Positions 1-9,046 of a stretch of 64,000 nucleotides of DNA are shown piece after piece. The first letter of the stretch is position 1, and each line of letters starts with the position of its first letter. The stretch spans positions 27,805 to 91,804 of the forward strand of contig DATNNZ010000556.1 in NCBI GenBank assembly GCA_035601575.1, in the 5' to 3' direction. This DNA is from DASTDH01 sp035601575. GTDB taxonomy: Bacteria; Verrucomicrobiota; Verrucomicrobiia; Chthoniobacterales; JAFAMB01. The notes under the pieces are model-generated. The model made no database searches, had not been told where the DNA came from, and was given only the letters and a program-made list of their open reading frames with translations. The position numbers and the translations under genes are program-made.

Positions 1-67
1 CAAAGAAGATTCTCTTTTTCGAATTCGAACTGGGAATAGAGGCGGTAGGATTGCCCTCCCAGATGAC

Positions 68-790
68 GTGAAGGTTTTGTGTCCGTTGATTTTTCTCTTT
101 TGTGTTTTCAGCGCGAGTAGCCTGGCCGCAACCCGCCTGCAAAGCGGAGCGCAACAGGTGTCGTTACTTGAGCTTTTCACTTCGGAAGGGTGTAGCAGTT
201 GCCCGCCGGCCGAGACGTGGATGGGGCAGCGTTACCACGGATTGGCCGAGTGGCGCCAGGTTGTTCCGGTAGCTTTCCACGTTGATTACTGGGATCAGCT
301 CGGATGGAAGGATCGTTTTGCAAAACCGGAATTTACCTCCCGGCAGCAACTTTATTCCGCAAGTTGGCAGCGCGGTTCCGTTTATACGCCTTGCTTTGTC
401 TTGAACGGAGAAGAGTGGCAGGGATGGTTTCGCGGCCAATTGCCGCCGATCGAGCAACCAGCGATCGTCGGAAACTTGGAAGCAGCGATCAAAGACAATA
501 TGGTCGATGTCCGTTTTGCACCCGCAACCGAGTCAAAGGAATACGTCGTTTTTGTCGCCCCGCTGGCGATGCAAGCGAGCTCTGATGTCCGAGCGGGTGA
601 AAATCGGGGGCGCCGTTTGAATCATGATTTTGTAGCACTCTCCCTTAACTCGGTGAAGATGGAATCTCGCGATTCCGCGGGCCGAGCCGTTCTGCAGCTC
701 TCGTTGAATGGTGCTCAGGCGATAGCTGTTTGGGTCACCCATGAACATTCGTTAGTACCGATTCAAGCCGTCGGCGGACGGTTGGAATAA
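68..790 (+). CDS. Exported DUF1223 family protein
   Basis: GTG start, 240 residues. A hydrophobic N-terminus ending near SSLAA (about residues 1-21) looks like a Sec signal peptide, so the product should be exported. Around residues 37-48 it has FTSEGCSSCPPAE, the Cys-x-x-Cys block that typifies DUF1223, followed by the family block HVDYWDQLGWKDRF. The family has a thioredoxin-like fold; its biochemical role is not established, and a redox function here is only inference. The gene is monocistronic, and the next gene is convergent. No good Shine-Dalgarno sequence precedes the start. Confidence 0.85.
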   Translation: MKVLCPLIFLFCVFSASSLAATRLQSGAQQVSLLELFTSEGCSSCPPAETWMGQRYHGLAEWRQVVPVAFHVDYWDQLGWKDRFAKPEFTSRQQLYSASWQRGSVYTPCFVLNGEEWQGWFRGQLPPIEQPAIVGNLEAAIKDNMVDVRFAPATESKEYVVFVAPLAMQASSDVRAGENRGRRLNHDFVALSLNSVKMESRDSAGRAVLQLSLNGAQAIAVWVTHEHSLVPIQAVGGRLE

Positions 791-953
791 CGTCGAATCG
801 GATCGAAAGCGTGCACTCAGCATTTACATCGTCTTTCTTATGTCTCCCAGCGGACCAACGTTGTTTGTTTCAGTAAACAGTAAAACGAAGGACGGGCACC
901 GGTTAGTCGGGCAAGAAAAAGCCACGCAAAACACCGGGGGCAGCCGTTTGATC

Positions 954-998
954 CCGGCGTTCTCGGCGATGACGGCGTTACCGGCGTTGCCGCCGTTA
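954..998 (-). repeat. 9-bp-period array at a gene end
   Basis: Five abutting 9-bp units read on the minus strand: TAACGGCGG, CAACGCCGG, TAACGCCGT, CATCGCCGA, GAACGCCGG. The first unit contains the TAA stop codon of the gene at 996-1466. Nearly the same unit series occurs at 11361-11405, so this is a dispersed family. No inverted arm was found on the DUF1223 side. Confidence 0.75.
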
Positions 999-1466
999 CC
1001 ATCCCGGAACGGTCCCGGCATAGATAGCATGGACCGAGCCGAAGAGCGCGACTGAATATCGAGGAGGCGTGTCTGTAATCAACACACCTCCTTCATTTAC
1101 CACTTTCCGGGTGCGCGAATCGAAGATCAGAAGGTATTCTACGGGGACCGAGCGAGCATCGTCCAGGTCATTAGTGAAAGCCATTGAGCGAGCCGTGCCG
1201 CGGAAAAATCGGCCGACTAGCCAGGGGGTATCTCCAGCTGTTAGCGCGCGAACCTGGATTGCAACAAATGGTGTTTGATCAAGAAGCGTTCGGCGACGCG
1301 AGTCCAGACGGCGTAGAAACTTGTCTAATCGTTTTTGACCGAGCTCGATCTCACCCTTGTATGGTTCCGCTGTCATCACCGCGTAGTCACGCTCAGACCG
1401 CCGAGGCTGATCGGCCAACCCGTTAGTGGTTACCAAAAACAGAGCACAGAACAAAATCGTCTTCAT
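996..1466 (-). CDS. Exported protein of unknown function, paralogue 1
   Basis: 156 residues, ATG start, with a signal peptide (MKTILFCALFLVTTNGLA). I do not recognise a named family. The C-terminal half (YLLIFDSRT, then DTPPRYSVALFGSVHAIYAGT) matches the same part of the gene just upstream (FIMIFDPKT, then DTPAKGKMGIFGGYTALYIGT), so the two are tandem paralogues. The start overlaps the stop of its partner by 4 bp, consistent with translational coupling in one operon. The stop codon lies inside a 9-bp-period repeat array. The product is probably periplasmic. Confidence 0.75.
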   Translation of the reverse strand: MKTILFCALFLVTTNGLADQPRRSERDYAVMTAEPYKGEIELGQKRLDKFLRRLDSRRRTLLDQTPFVAIQVRALTAGDTPWLVGRFFRGTARSMAFTNDLDDARSVPVEYLLIFDSRTRKVVNEGGVLITDTPPRYSVALFGSVHAIYAGTVPGW

Positions 1467-1942
1467 CGTCCGGTTCCGATATAGAGCGCGGTGTAGCCTC
1501 CAAAAATTCCCATTTTACCTTTGGCGGGCGTATCCAGCGCAATATATCCCTCCTGACTTAATGGTTGCCCCGTTTTCGGATCGAAGATCATAATGAATTT
1601 CGCGTTTGCGGCTAACGCCTCGTGCGGATCGGAACCGGTGATAGAGGTCTCCCCGCGGACACGGCCGGTAACAATGCGGTTCGCCAGCCCCGGAACTTCG
1701 CCGACGGAAACGGTTGTGGCCTCGACCGCAATGTATTCCACATTCGCCAGCCGCTCTTTTTCAGCCGGCTTGAGGTGAGCCAAATAACGGTCCACCCGTC
1801 TTTGCGCGGCGGCTTGCTCAGCCGGATAAGCTTCTCCGACGGCCAGAGAGTAATCGGTGTACTGAGCTAACTTAGAAGAGGCGCAGGCTCCGCAGAACAG
1901 CAGAGCGAGACCGCAAATGGACAGACGGAGGGACTGAATCAT
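1463..1942 (-). CDS. Putative lipoprotein, paralogue 2 of a tandem pair
   Basis: 159 residues from the ATG at 1942. A longer frame begins at a GTG at 1972, but the ATG places a classic lipoprotein signal at the N-terminus (MIQSLRLSICGLALLFCGAC), with Cys about 20 as the lipidation site. The remainder carries the FDPKTG...DTP...FGGYTALYIGT block shared with the gene downstream. Function unknown; membrane anchoring is inferred from the lipobox. It is first in a two-gene operon and overlaps the next gene by 4 bp. Confidence 0.75.
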   Translation of the reverse strand: MIQSLRLSICGLALLFCGACASSKLAQYTDYSLAVGEAYPAEQAAAQRRVDRYLAHLKPAEKERLANVEYIAVEATTVSVGEVPGLANRIVTGRVRGETSITGSDPHEALAANAKFIMIFDPKTGQPLSQEGYIALDTPAKGKMGIFGGYTALYIGTGR

Positions 1943-2000
1943 ATGTCCGACGAATACTTCAACGGGTCGCACGTCTGAATCAATCCGATTCGAAAAGAAA

Positions 2001-2025
2001 AAAGGCCGGCGGTAACGCCGGCCTT
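2001..2025 (-). terminator. Rho-independent terminator of transaldolase
   Basis: Perfect stem AAAGGCCGGCG / CGCCGGCCTTT with a 3-nt loop, followed on the minus strand by a T-rich run. It lies 25 bp beyond the transaldolase stop codon. Confidence 0.85.
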
Positions 2026-2049
2026 TCTGACAACACCTTTGGAAATCCG

Positions 2050-3027
2050 TTAAAGCTTCGCTGCAACGATTTGCTCGAGTTTAACGATGTCGGCCGAGAA
2101 TTTGCGAATACCTTCAGCCGTCTTCTCAACTGCCATCGGATCTTCGTTGAAGGCGAAACGAAAGCTTTTCTCATCGAAACTTACTCTTTCGGCATTCGAT
2201 TGTTTCGCCTTCTCGACGGATAGCTTTTGGGTTACTGGTTCGGTCGATTTGCTCAGCTCTTCCAGCAGCTTCGGACTGATCGTCAGCAGGTCGCAGCCAG
2301 CCAACTCCAAAATTTCCCCCACGTTTCGGAAGCTTGCCCCCATCACTTCAGTCCAGTAGTCAAACTTCTTGTAATAATTGTAGATGGTCGTCACCGACTG
2401 AACCCCCGGATCTTCAGCGCCGTGGTACTCCTTACCGGTGTTGGCTTTGTACCAATCATAGATTCGCCCTACGAACGGTGAGATGAGCCGAACTTTGGCC
2501 TCTGCACAGGCAATGGCTTGAGGAAACGAGAACAATAGCGTGAGATTGCAATTGATCGACTCCCTCTGCAATTCTTCCGCTGCCTTGATTCCCTCCCAGG
2601 TCGAAGCAATTTTGATCAGCACACGTTCCCGGGAAATTCCTTTTTTCTCGTAAAGGCTAATGAGCTGGTGAGCTTTATCGATTGATCCTTGTTTGTTGAA
2701 AGAGAGGCGCGCATCGGTCTCGGTCGACACCCGCCCAGGCACGATCTTGAGGATTTCGACGCCAAACGCCACCAGAAGGTTGTCCATGACCGATTCGATT
2801 TTCGCCGGTCCGCTGAGCGGAGATTTCTTCAAGTCGGTGACTACTTCGTCGAGTAGGTGGGCGTACTCCGGTTTGGATACGGCGGCCAAAATTAAGCTCG
2901 GATTGGTCGTGGAATCTTGCGGCTTAAATTCCCGAATCGATTCAAAGTCGCCGGTATCCGCGACGACCTTCGTAAACTTCTTGAGTTGTTCGAGCTGAGA
3001 GAGTCTTTCCAAAGTTGCTGTGCTCAT
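2050..3027 (-). CDS. tal: Transaldolase
   Basis: 325 residues from the ATG at 3027; the frame extends to a TTG at 3066, but MSTATLERLSQLEQLKKFT is the usual TalB N-terminus. It transfers a dihydroxyacetone unit in the non-oxidative pentose phosphate pathway. The Schiff-base lysine lies in RVLIKIASTWEG, and the DTGDFESIREFKPQDSTTNP and NLTLLFSFPQA blocks are intact. The length is typical of the 310-340-residue TalB type. It is cytoplasmic and followed by a strong terminator. A class II aldolase lies about 1 kb away in the opposite orientation. Confidence 0.95.
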   Translation of the reverse strand: MSTATLERLSQLEQLKKFTKVVADTGDFESIREFKPQDSTTNPSLILAAVSKPEYAHLLDEVVTDLKKSPLSGPAKIESVMDNLLVAFGVEILKIVPGRVSTETDARLSFNKQGSIDKAHQLISLYEKKGISRERVLIKIASTWEGIKAAEELQRESINCNLTLLFSFPQAIACAEAKVRLISPFVGRIYDWYKANTGKEYHGAEDPGVQSVTTIYNYYKKFDYWTEVMGASFRNVGEILELAGCDLLTISPKLLEELSKSTEPVTQKLSVEKAKQSNAERVSFDEKSFRFAFNEDPMAVEKTAEGIRKFSADIVKLEQIVAAKL

Positions 3028-3146
3028 ACCAAACACAACCCAACTCCGGTTGACCTCTGAGAGCAACTAGTTTTTGTCGGTTCGGCCAGGAGGATTTGGT
3101 CCAGGCTCCCAACCCGTTAAATAGCACCGTCGAGCGGTAGGGCGAG

Positions 3147-3170
3147 ACAGTCCCGCGGACGCGGGACTGT
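3147..3170. repeat. Perfect GC-rich hairpin
   Basis: Inverted repeat ACAGTCCCGC / GCGGGACTGT with a 4-nt loop, between the LarC-like gene and transaldolase, both on the minus strand. It could act as a terminator or a transcript-stabilising hairpin, but there is no T-run. Confidence 0.5.
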
Positions 3171-3208
3171 GAGCCTTTGTACCGATGTCGCTCGGGCTGT
3201 GTTTCGCA

Positions 3209-3970
3209 CTACCGGCCTGGCGCCGGGCTATCTTCAACCTCACCCAGAGTTGCTTGCAGAATTGAAAGCTGTCTTTGCGCATCCTCCTGGCTCAAGCCGT
3301 AGCCTGTTTTGACGGATTTCAGCTTAGATGGTGTAGCCAAAATGGCGCCGAATTCAGCAAGTATTGCCGCCCCGAGTGGCGAGGCTTCTATTTGTTCATT
3401 GATCGAAGTTTTGGAAAAAATGGCCCGAACCAGGGCAGCGGGCGATGGCTGCCGCTCAGCGGACTGAAATTGGCCCGTTTGCTGGAAGTATATTTGCCGC
3501 ACCTGTAACTGGTCCAGACCGATGCATGACAGGACGGCTGTCACCAACCACTCCAAGGCGTCAGATTCGGGAAACTCAATTTGGTCGATAGCGGTTTTGA
3601 CCAACTCGCCTTCGGCATCGGCGATCCGGTTCAATATGCCGAGACTGTGTGATTTGACGAAATCCGAGACCCTTGCGCCTTCGATCTGCGTTCGCAGCTT
3701 AGTGTAACGGACTAGGCGAGCTGGGCTGTGATTGTGATGATGCCCTGACGAATGGCCATCCTCCACGTGCAAAGCCCCCCCATGAACCCCAAAATGGACT
3801 GCGCGGATCCCTTGGATCTCGTCACGATCGAAATGGAGATGATGATCGCCGAGCTCGACCCCACTAAGCTCCCATTCAAACGTTGATGGGCTTACACCCA
3901 GATCGGCCAGAGCACCGACCAATACTTCGCCAGTAAATTCCGAACGACAATCAAGCCAGAGAATCTGCAT
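3209..3970 (-). CDS. Shortened, divergent LarC-like protein
   Basis: 253 residues, ATG start. The N-terminus MQILWLDCRSEFTGEVLVGAL aligns with the start of LarC (DUF111), the nickel insertase for the nickel-pincer cofactor of lactate racemase. A His-rich segment (HSSGHHHNHS, about residue 75) sits where LarC has its His stretch. LarC family members usually have an N-terminal part of about 270 residues plus a C-terminal cyclometallase part; only the first is present. The usual glycine-rich GDM start motif is altered to GEVL, and the histidine-rich HE-GA-DS-DI motif is replaced by QIEFPESDALEWLV. It is probably not a working LarC. No larB or larE lies nearby. Confidence 0.6.
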   Translation of the reverse strand: MQILWLDCRSEFTGEVLVGALADLGVSPSTFEWELSGVELGDHHLHFDRDEIQGIRAVHFGVHGGALHVEDGHSSGHHHNHSPARLVRYTKLRTQIEGARVSDFVKSHSLGILNRIADAEGELVKTAIDQIEFPESDALEWLVTAVLSCIGLDQLQVRQIYFQQTGQFQSAERQPSPAALVRAIFSKTSINEQIEASPLGAAILAEFGAILATPSKLKSVKTGYGLSQEDAQRQLSILQATLGEVEDSPAPGR

Positions 3971-4139
3971 TCGGTTCTATTACGGCGGAAACCTTCCTGA
4001 TCAAATCCTGGCAGCCGATCGGATTGGATCGCCCAGCTGAACGGTACCTTTGCCAAGTGCTCATGTTCGAATCCGTCGGGCTGCCAGGCGGGTAGTTGCT
4101 CAAAAATCCGGCTTGAAGCGTCGGACTCCCAACGACGAT

Positions 4140-5102
4140 ATGTTTCTTATGATCGTTTCAACCGCCGCTCAATATCGACTGGCCTATCGCCAGTACGCGA
4201 TCGGGGCCTACAACATTAATAATCTAGAACAGATTCTAGGTCTTTTTCGTGGGTGTATTGAATCGCAAGCACCTTTTATCATCCAAATTTCTAAAGGCGC
4301 CCGAAGCTATGCAGACAAACGCATGCTCGAGGCGATCATTCGAACAGCCGAACAAATTCATCCAGACGCGGTCTTTGCAGTCCATTTGGACCACGGGGAT
4401 GAAGCGACCTGCTACGAATGCATTGATTCCGGATTTTACAGCTCGGTAATGATCGATGCGAGTCACGAGGCGTTTGCAGAAAATGTAGCAATTACCAAGC
4501 GAGTCGTGGAAAAAGCGCACGCCAAAGGGATTAGTGTGGAAGCGGAGCTCGGGCGGCTTGGCGGGGTCGAAGAAGATGTTAAGGTAGATGAAGGCAGCGC
4601 TTTCCTGACTAATCCCGCGGAGGCGGTTGAGTTCGTTAACCAGACTCATTGTGATGCCTTAGCCTGTGCGATTGGAACCAACCATGGAGCTTACAAGTTC
4701 AAAGGCAATCAAGGGCTGCACTTCGAAGTAATTGAGGCGATTGAGCGGAAATTGCCTGGAACGCCGCTGGTGATGCACGGAAGCTCTAGCGTGCCGACGG
4801 AAGAGGTGCAAAGGATCAATGCGGCTGGCGGCAAGTTGGACCCGACCGCACGCGGTGTGAATGAAAATGAGTATTTACCCGCGGCAAAATTGGGCGTCGC
4901 TAAGATCAATATTGATACCGACGGCCGGTTGGTTTGGACGCGCGTTCATCGGGAGTTCTTTCGCGATCATCCTGCAGAATTCGATTTTCGCCCTCCGGGC
5001 AAGACGTTTGTGCAGGAATACGCGAAATTCATCGCGCACAAGAATGAAAAATTAGGTTCAGCCGGCCGACTACCGGAAATCAGAAAAGCTTTGGTAAAAT
5101 AA
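4140..5102 (+). CDS. fba: Fructose-bisphosphate aldolase, class II
   Basis: 320 residues from the ATG at 4140; an alternative ATG is at 4149, and the frame extends to a TTG at 4050. It cleaves fructose 1,6-bisphosphate to dihydroxyacetone phosphate and glyceraldehyde 3-phosphate in glycolysis. Zn-ligand and substrate regions are visible: AVHLDHGD (about 82-89), IGTNHGAYKFKG and MHGSSSVPTEEV. The GTNHGAYKF form resembles CbbA-type class II aldolases. It is cytoplasmic. It has its own transcription unit, divergent from the LarC-like gene, and no strong Shine-Dalgarno sequence decides between the two ATGs. Confidence 0.93.
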   Translation: MFLMIVSTAAQYRLAYRQYAIGAYNINNLEQILGLFRGCIESQAPFIIQISKGARSYADKRMLEAIIRTAEQIHPDAVFAVHLDHGDEATCYECIDSGFYSSVMIDASHEAFAENVAITKRVVEKAHAKGISVEAELGRLGGVEEDVKVDEGSAFLTNPAEAVEFVNQTHCDALACAIGTNHGAYKFKGNQGLHFEVIEAIERKLPGTPLVMHGSSSVPTEEVQRINAAGGKLDPTARGVNENEYLPAAKLGVAKINIDTDGRLVWTRVHREFFRDHPAEFDFRPPGKTFVQEYAKFIAHKNEKLGSAGRLPEIRKALVK

Positions 5103-5389
5103 GTAACTTTTTGGGAATCCGGCGTATCCTCAAGCTAAGTCTCCGAAACCAGGATGATCGGGTCGTCGCTCCGGGTCAGAAAGTGCCGATCAAGAAAAGC
5201 GCGAGTGAAAGTTTTCGGTAATCTTGCATCCCGTGTTCGTGCAGTTTGCAAAGCAGGGAGCGCTCTTAGGTTGATCCAATCTGGCACGCCTGACGTCATT
5301 TTCGGAGGGAACGAACGCCTTCCCCGAACTTGCGGCTTACAGGCTGCTTGCAAAAGTGCAAGGAGCGGTTGCCGCGCTTTATTGATTTC

Positions 5390-6724
5390 ATGCGGGTCTT
5401 AATCATCGACGACGAAAAATCGATTCGGAGCTCAACTTCTGCGGCATTAAGGGCTGAAGGGCACCATGCTGACGTTGCCGACGGTTCTACTGTTGCCCTG
5501 GCTAAGCTTCAGGAGGAGGCGTATGACTTGGCGTTCCTCGACCTTCGGTTGGGAGATGAAGATGGATTAAATGTTCTCCAGGAGCTCAAGCGGTCGCAAC
5601 CCAACTTCGTAGTCGTAGTTTTTACGGCCTACGCTTCCGTTGCTTCCGCTGTGGCTGCGATGCAAAAGGGGGCGTTCGACTACCTGGAAAAACCATTTAC
5701 GCCAGAGCAATTGCGGCAAGTCCTCGGCCGGGTCGAAAAACAACGCAAGCTGGAAACGAAAATCGTCGAGCTACAGCAGGAGATAAATCAACAAAATCCG
5801 GCGATCGATTTTTCCTCGGAGGATCCGCCGATGAAGAGCGCAATTGACATCCTTTTTCGTGCTGCTCCGACTCAGGCCGCAATGTTGTTGTTGGGTGAGA
5901 GTGGTACTGGCAAAAGCGTTTTTGCGCGGGCCGTTCACGATCGTAGCGAATACCGGGAAGGTCCTTTTATAACGGTGAGTTGTCCCAGCTTGTCGAAGGA
6001 ATTGCTCGAGAGCGAGCTATTCGGTCATGTGAAAGGTTCATTCACTGGCGCAGTTCGCGACACGTGGGGAAAGGTTGCCGCCGCCGAGGCCGGAACTCTC
6101 TTTCTAGACGAGATAGGAGAGTTGCCTTTGGATATTCAGCCGAAGCTACTTCGCCTATTGCAAGAGCGGCAGTACGAAAGGCTGGGCGAGCATAAGCCTC
6201 GGCTGACCAACGTGCGAATTGTCGCCGCGACCAACAAGGATCTGAGAGTGTCTGTTCGGGAGGGGAAATTTCGTGAGGACTTATTTTACCGACTCGATGT
6301 CATTTCGGTGCAAATCCCACCGCTGCGAGACCGAGAGTGCGACCTGGAGCGGTTTGCCAATTCGTTTCTCAACTTCTTTTCCAAGCAACTTGGCCGCGGT
6401 TCCATACGGTTCGACGAAGAGGCACTACGCAAACTGAAAGCCTACCGCTGGCCCGGCAATCTGCGAGAGCTGAGAAACACGTCGGAACGGGCGGTCATTC
6501 TTTCGAATGGTGATACGATTACCCAAGAGTTCCTGCCCGATAATCCGCCGCCGGAGCCCGATACCCTCGTCGCGGTCGGGAGCGACATCAGTCTGGAGGT
6601 ATTGGAAGAAGCGCACATTCGCACCATCCTACAACGGGCGACGAGCCTAGATGCTGCTGCCAAGACCTTGGGCATCGATCCGGCCACTCTCTACCGCAAA
6701 CGGAAGCGGTTAAATTTGCAGTAA
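5390..6724 (+). CDS. Sigma-54-dependent response regulator, NtrC family
   Basis: 444 residues from the ATG at 5390 (MRVLIIDDEKS); upstream in-frame codons look like leader. A receiver domain (1-120) has the acidic pair IIDDE, the phospho-acceptor Asp in FLDLRLGD and Lys in YLEKPFTP. The AAA+ domain (about 140-370) has Walker A GESGTGKS, the sigma-54 contact loop GSFTGA (Ser in place of the usual Ala) and Walker B GTLFLDEIGE. A Fis-type helix-turn-helix ends the protein (AKTLGIDPATLYRKRKRL). It activates sigma-54 promoters on phosphorylation. The kinase at 7217 is the likely partner, separated from it by a repeat-rich gap. Confidence 0.92.
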   Translation: MRVLIIDDEKSIRSSTSAALRAEGHHADVADGSTVALAKLQEEAYDLAFLDLRLGDEDGLNVLQELKRSQPNFVVVVFTAYASVASAVAAMQKGAFDYLEKPFTPEQLRQVLGRVEKQRKLETKIVELQQEINQQNPAIDFSSEDPPMKSAIDILFRAAPTQAAMLLLGESGTGKSVFARAVHDRSEYREGPFITVSCPSLSKELLESELFGHVKGSFTGAVRDTWGKVAAAEAGTLFLDEIGELPLDIQPKLLRLLQERQYERLGEHKPRLTNVRIVAATNKDLRVSVREGKFREDLFYRLDVISVQIPPLRDRECDLERFANSFLNFFSKQLGRGSIRFDEEALRKLKAYRWPGNLRELRNTSERAVILSNGDTITQEFLPDNPPPEPDTLVAVGSDISLEVLEEAHIRTILQRATSLDAAAKTLGIDPATLYRKRKRLNLQ

Positions 6725-6743
6725 GCGCCGGGAAGCGTGTGTA

Positions 6744-6865
6744 ACCTGTTCGAACGTCTGACAGAAGATCGCAGAGACAGAATTTTGAACAGGAGATCGC
6801 AGAGGTAACAGAGATAAAGAATTGGGAAGACGCACCGCAGCCGGAACGTTCAGCTAGAGGTCGGT
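6744..6865 (+). repeat. Direct repeat, copy 1 (122 bp)
   Basis: First copy of a 122-bp segment repeated at 6957-7078 with three differences that I can find. It contains purine-rich sub-repeats (AGATCGCAGAG twice). The pair fills most of the 492-bp gap between the NtrC-type regulator and the kinase, which holds no convincing gene. Confidence 0.9.
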
Positions 6866-6956
6866 TGAAGCCAAGCCGTCGAAAACGTCCAAGTCAAAAA
6901 CCTTGGCTGAGAGGATGGCGTTCTTTGAAGCAAAAACCCGAAATGCCTTTTGTCCG

Positions 6957-7078
6957 ACCTGTTCGAACGTCTGACAGAAGATCGCAGAGACAGAATTTTG
7001 AACAGGAGATCGCAGAGGTAACAGAGATAAAGAATTGGGAAGACGCACCGTAGCCGGAACGTTAAGCTAGAGGCCGGT
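6957..7078 (+). repeat. Direct repeat, copy 2 (122 bp)
   Basis: Second copy, offset 213 bp from the first. Immediately after it (about 7079-7094) lies TCTTCTGTCAGACGTTT, an inverted version of the ACGTCTGACAGAAGA near the start of each copy. The block therefore also forms a long-range inverted repeat. Confidence 0.9.
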
Positions 7079-7216
7079 CTTCTGTCAGACGTTTGCAGTA
7101 CTATGTCGGACCGTTTTCGATCCGGACCGGTGCCAGGAGCAAGAATCGAAAGACGGACGAGCGGGTTTGGCCGAAATGCGCGATATTGATCGAAGTACTT
7201 CCAATCGTCCACGCTT

Positions 7217-9046
7217 ATGCTTCGATGGCGCTTGACTCTTGGCCTGCTGGCCACACTCATCATCCTGCTTTTGGTTGGGATTTATGGAGTGTGGCTGTTT
7301 AATGATCTCGGGCGAGCGGTCGACGATGTGCTTCGCAACAACTACGACAGCATCACCGCTTGCCATTATATGCGGGTTGCTACTGCTCGGGTTAATACCT
7401 TTTACCCGCGAATCGATCGACCCGCCCCGCCCTACGATCAGCCTGGACTGATCGACGACGTCGAAAAAGAGTTTGCGCGACGATTTCCGATCCTCGAGCG
7501 CAACGCTCGAGATCCAGAACAGAAGGACCTGGTGGCAAACCTTAAACAAGCGACGACGGACTATGTGCAGCTCTATCGCCAGATGTTCGCGCAATTCAAG
7601 GCCAACGATCCTGCGATCAAGGATTCGAGAGCGAAAATTCCAAAACTCACCCTGCAGATCACGGAGCTGACTGAGAAAATACTCCGGCAAAACGAAAAGC
7701 AGATGTTTATCGCCAACCAAACGGCACGGCGAAAAGCCAAAGACTCCATTCGATTGTTGCTTACCGCGATGGTCAGTTCGGTCGTCGTGTTCGTTTTTAC
7801 GTACGCCCGACTGGGCAAATCATTGATTGCGCCCCTGCAAACGCTGACCCATTCGATTCGAGAATTGCGATCGCGCGACTTTGACCATGTTCTACCCGAG
7901 AAGGGAACCGACGAGTTAGGAGAATTGACCAGAGAATTCAATCAAATGGCGCTGGAGCTGCGTAATTTCTACCGGGAAACTGACCGGAAATTGATCGAGC
8001 TGAACCAGGTGATTCGGGCGATGCTGACCACCCTACCCTATCCTTTGTTCATCCTCGACCAGCGCGATCTAATCACCAGAATGAACCCTGCGGCGGAGAA
8101 ATTGATGGTTCATTTTAAGAGCGGCGGCGAATTACCAGAAACGCTCAGACGACACGTTAAGGAGGCGTCGATAACCGGCCCCGATTATCGATTGGACGAT
8201 CTAAAGCAGGCGCTCCGGTTTCGCATTGATGAGCAGGAAATTTATTTTTTGCCACGCATCTTTTCCTTGGTCATGGGCGACGGCTCGATTTTCGGACGTG
8301 CCCTGATGTTGATCGATGTGACAAGATTTCGGTGGCTCGATGAAATGAAGTCCGATACGCTCGCGACCCTCAGTCATGAGATCAAAACGCCACTGACTGG
8401 CATTCGATTAGTGCTGCATTTGCTACTCGACAAGAGGACGGGCTCTCTTTCTGAGTCGCAGGAAGAATTGGTGACAACTGCGCGGGATGATTGCGAGCGT
8501 CTGTTACGCACTTTGAAAAGCATTTTGGATCTGGCCCACATGGAAGGCGGTAAAGCTCAGTTGAATTTCCAACCGATTCCTCCAGCAAAAATCGTCGAGG
8601 AAATTCGTACGAATTTCCGGGACCTATGTACCGCCGCTAAATTGGAGCTGAGAGTGGAGGTGGCGCCGAATCTTCCGGAGGTGGCAGCAGACCCAGACCG
8701 AGTAGGTTTGATCCTTTCCAATTTTCTTTCCAACGCATTGAAATATAGCTTTCCTGAGAGTGAAGTAATCATTCGAGCGCGGCGTTGGAATTGGGAGCTT
8801 GTTCGATTCAGCGTGATCAATCGTGGTCCCGGCCTCACCGAAATCGAACAGTCTAAGGTTTTCGACAAGTTCTACCGATCAGAAAAGTTGGAGGGAGATG
8901 GCGCTGGGCTTGGACTTTCGATCGCTCGACAGATCGTTCAAGCGCATGAGGGGCGCATTGGAGTATACAGCAAAGTGGATGAAACCACTGAATTCTATTG
9001 CGATTTGCCGGTGACGGCGGTGCCAAATCGCATCGCAGCGGTCTGA
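7217..9046 (+). CDS. Sensor histidine kinase (HAMP, PAS, HisKA)
   Basis: 609 residues, ATG start. There are two membrane segments (about 7-30 and 178-200) with a helical sensor region of about 145 residues between them, then HAMP (about 200-252) and a PAS-like region (265-370). The HisKA box ATLSHEIKTPLTG has its phospho-acceptor His near residue 386. The HATPase has the N box NFLSNALKYS and G boxes INRGPGL and GAGLGLSIA. It is an inner-membrane sensor and the probable partner of the NtrC-type regulator just upstream on the same strand; the ligand is unknown. Confidence 0.92.
   Translation: MLRWRLTLGLLATLIILLLVGIYGVWLFNDLGRAVDDVLRNNYDSITACHYMRVATARVNTFYPRIDRPAPPYDQPGLIDDVEKEFARRFPILERNARDPEQKDLVANLKQATTDYVQLYRQMFAQFKANDPAIKDSRAKIPKLTLQITELTEKILRQNEKQMFIANQTARRKAKDSIRLLLTAMVSSVVVFVFTYARLGKSLIAPLQTLTHSIRELRSRDFDHVLPEKGTDELGELTREFNQMALELRNFYRETDRKLIELNQVIRAMLTTLPYPLFILDQRDLITRMNPAAEKLMVHFKSGGELPETLRRHVKEASITGPDYRLDDLKQALRFRIDEQEIYFLPRIFSLVMGDGSIFGRALMLIDVTRFRWLDEMKSDTLATLSHEIKTPLTGIRLVLHLLLDKRTGSLSESQEELVTTARDDCERLLRTLKSILDLAHMEGGKAQLNFQPIPPAKIVEEIRTNFRDLCTAAKLELRVEVAPNLPEVAADPDRVGLILSNFLSNALKYSFPESEVIIRARRWNWELVRFSVINRGPGLTEIEQSKVFDKFYRSEKLEGDGAGLGLSIARQIVQAHEGRIGVYSKVDETTEFYCDLPVTAVPNRIAAV

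Noticed and set aside
3209..3970. LarC1/LarC2 programmed frameshift
   Set aside because: No second-half LarC sequence could be read downstream in any frame before the transaldolase gene.
5280..5389. Sigma-54 promoter before the NtrC-type regulator (TGGCACGCCTG)
   Set aside because: The -24-like TGGCAC is present but the required TTGC element at the right spacing is missing.
7085..7720. 211-codon frame on the minus strand
   Set aside because: Antisense to the start of the histidine kinase; no domain and no ribosome site.
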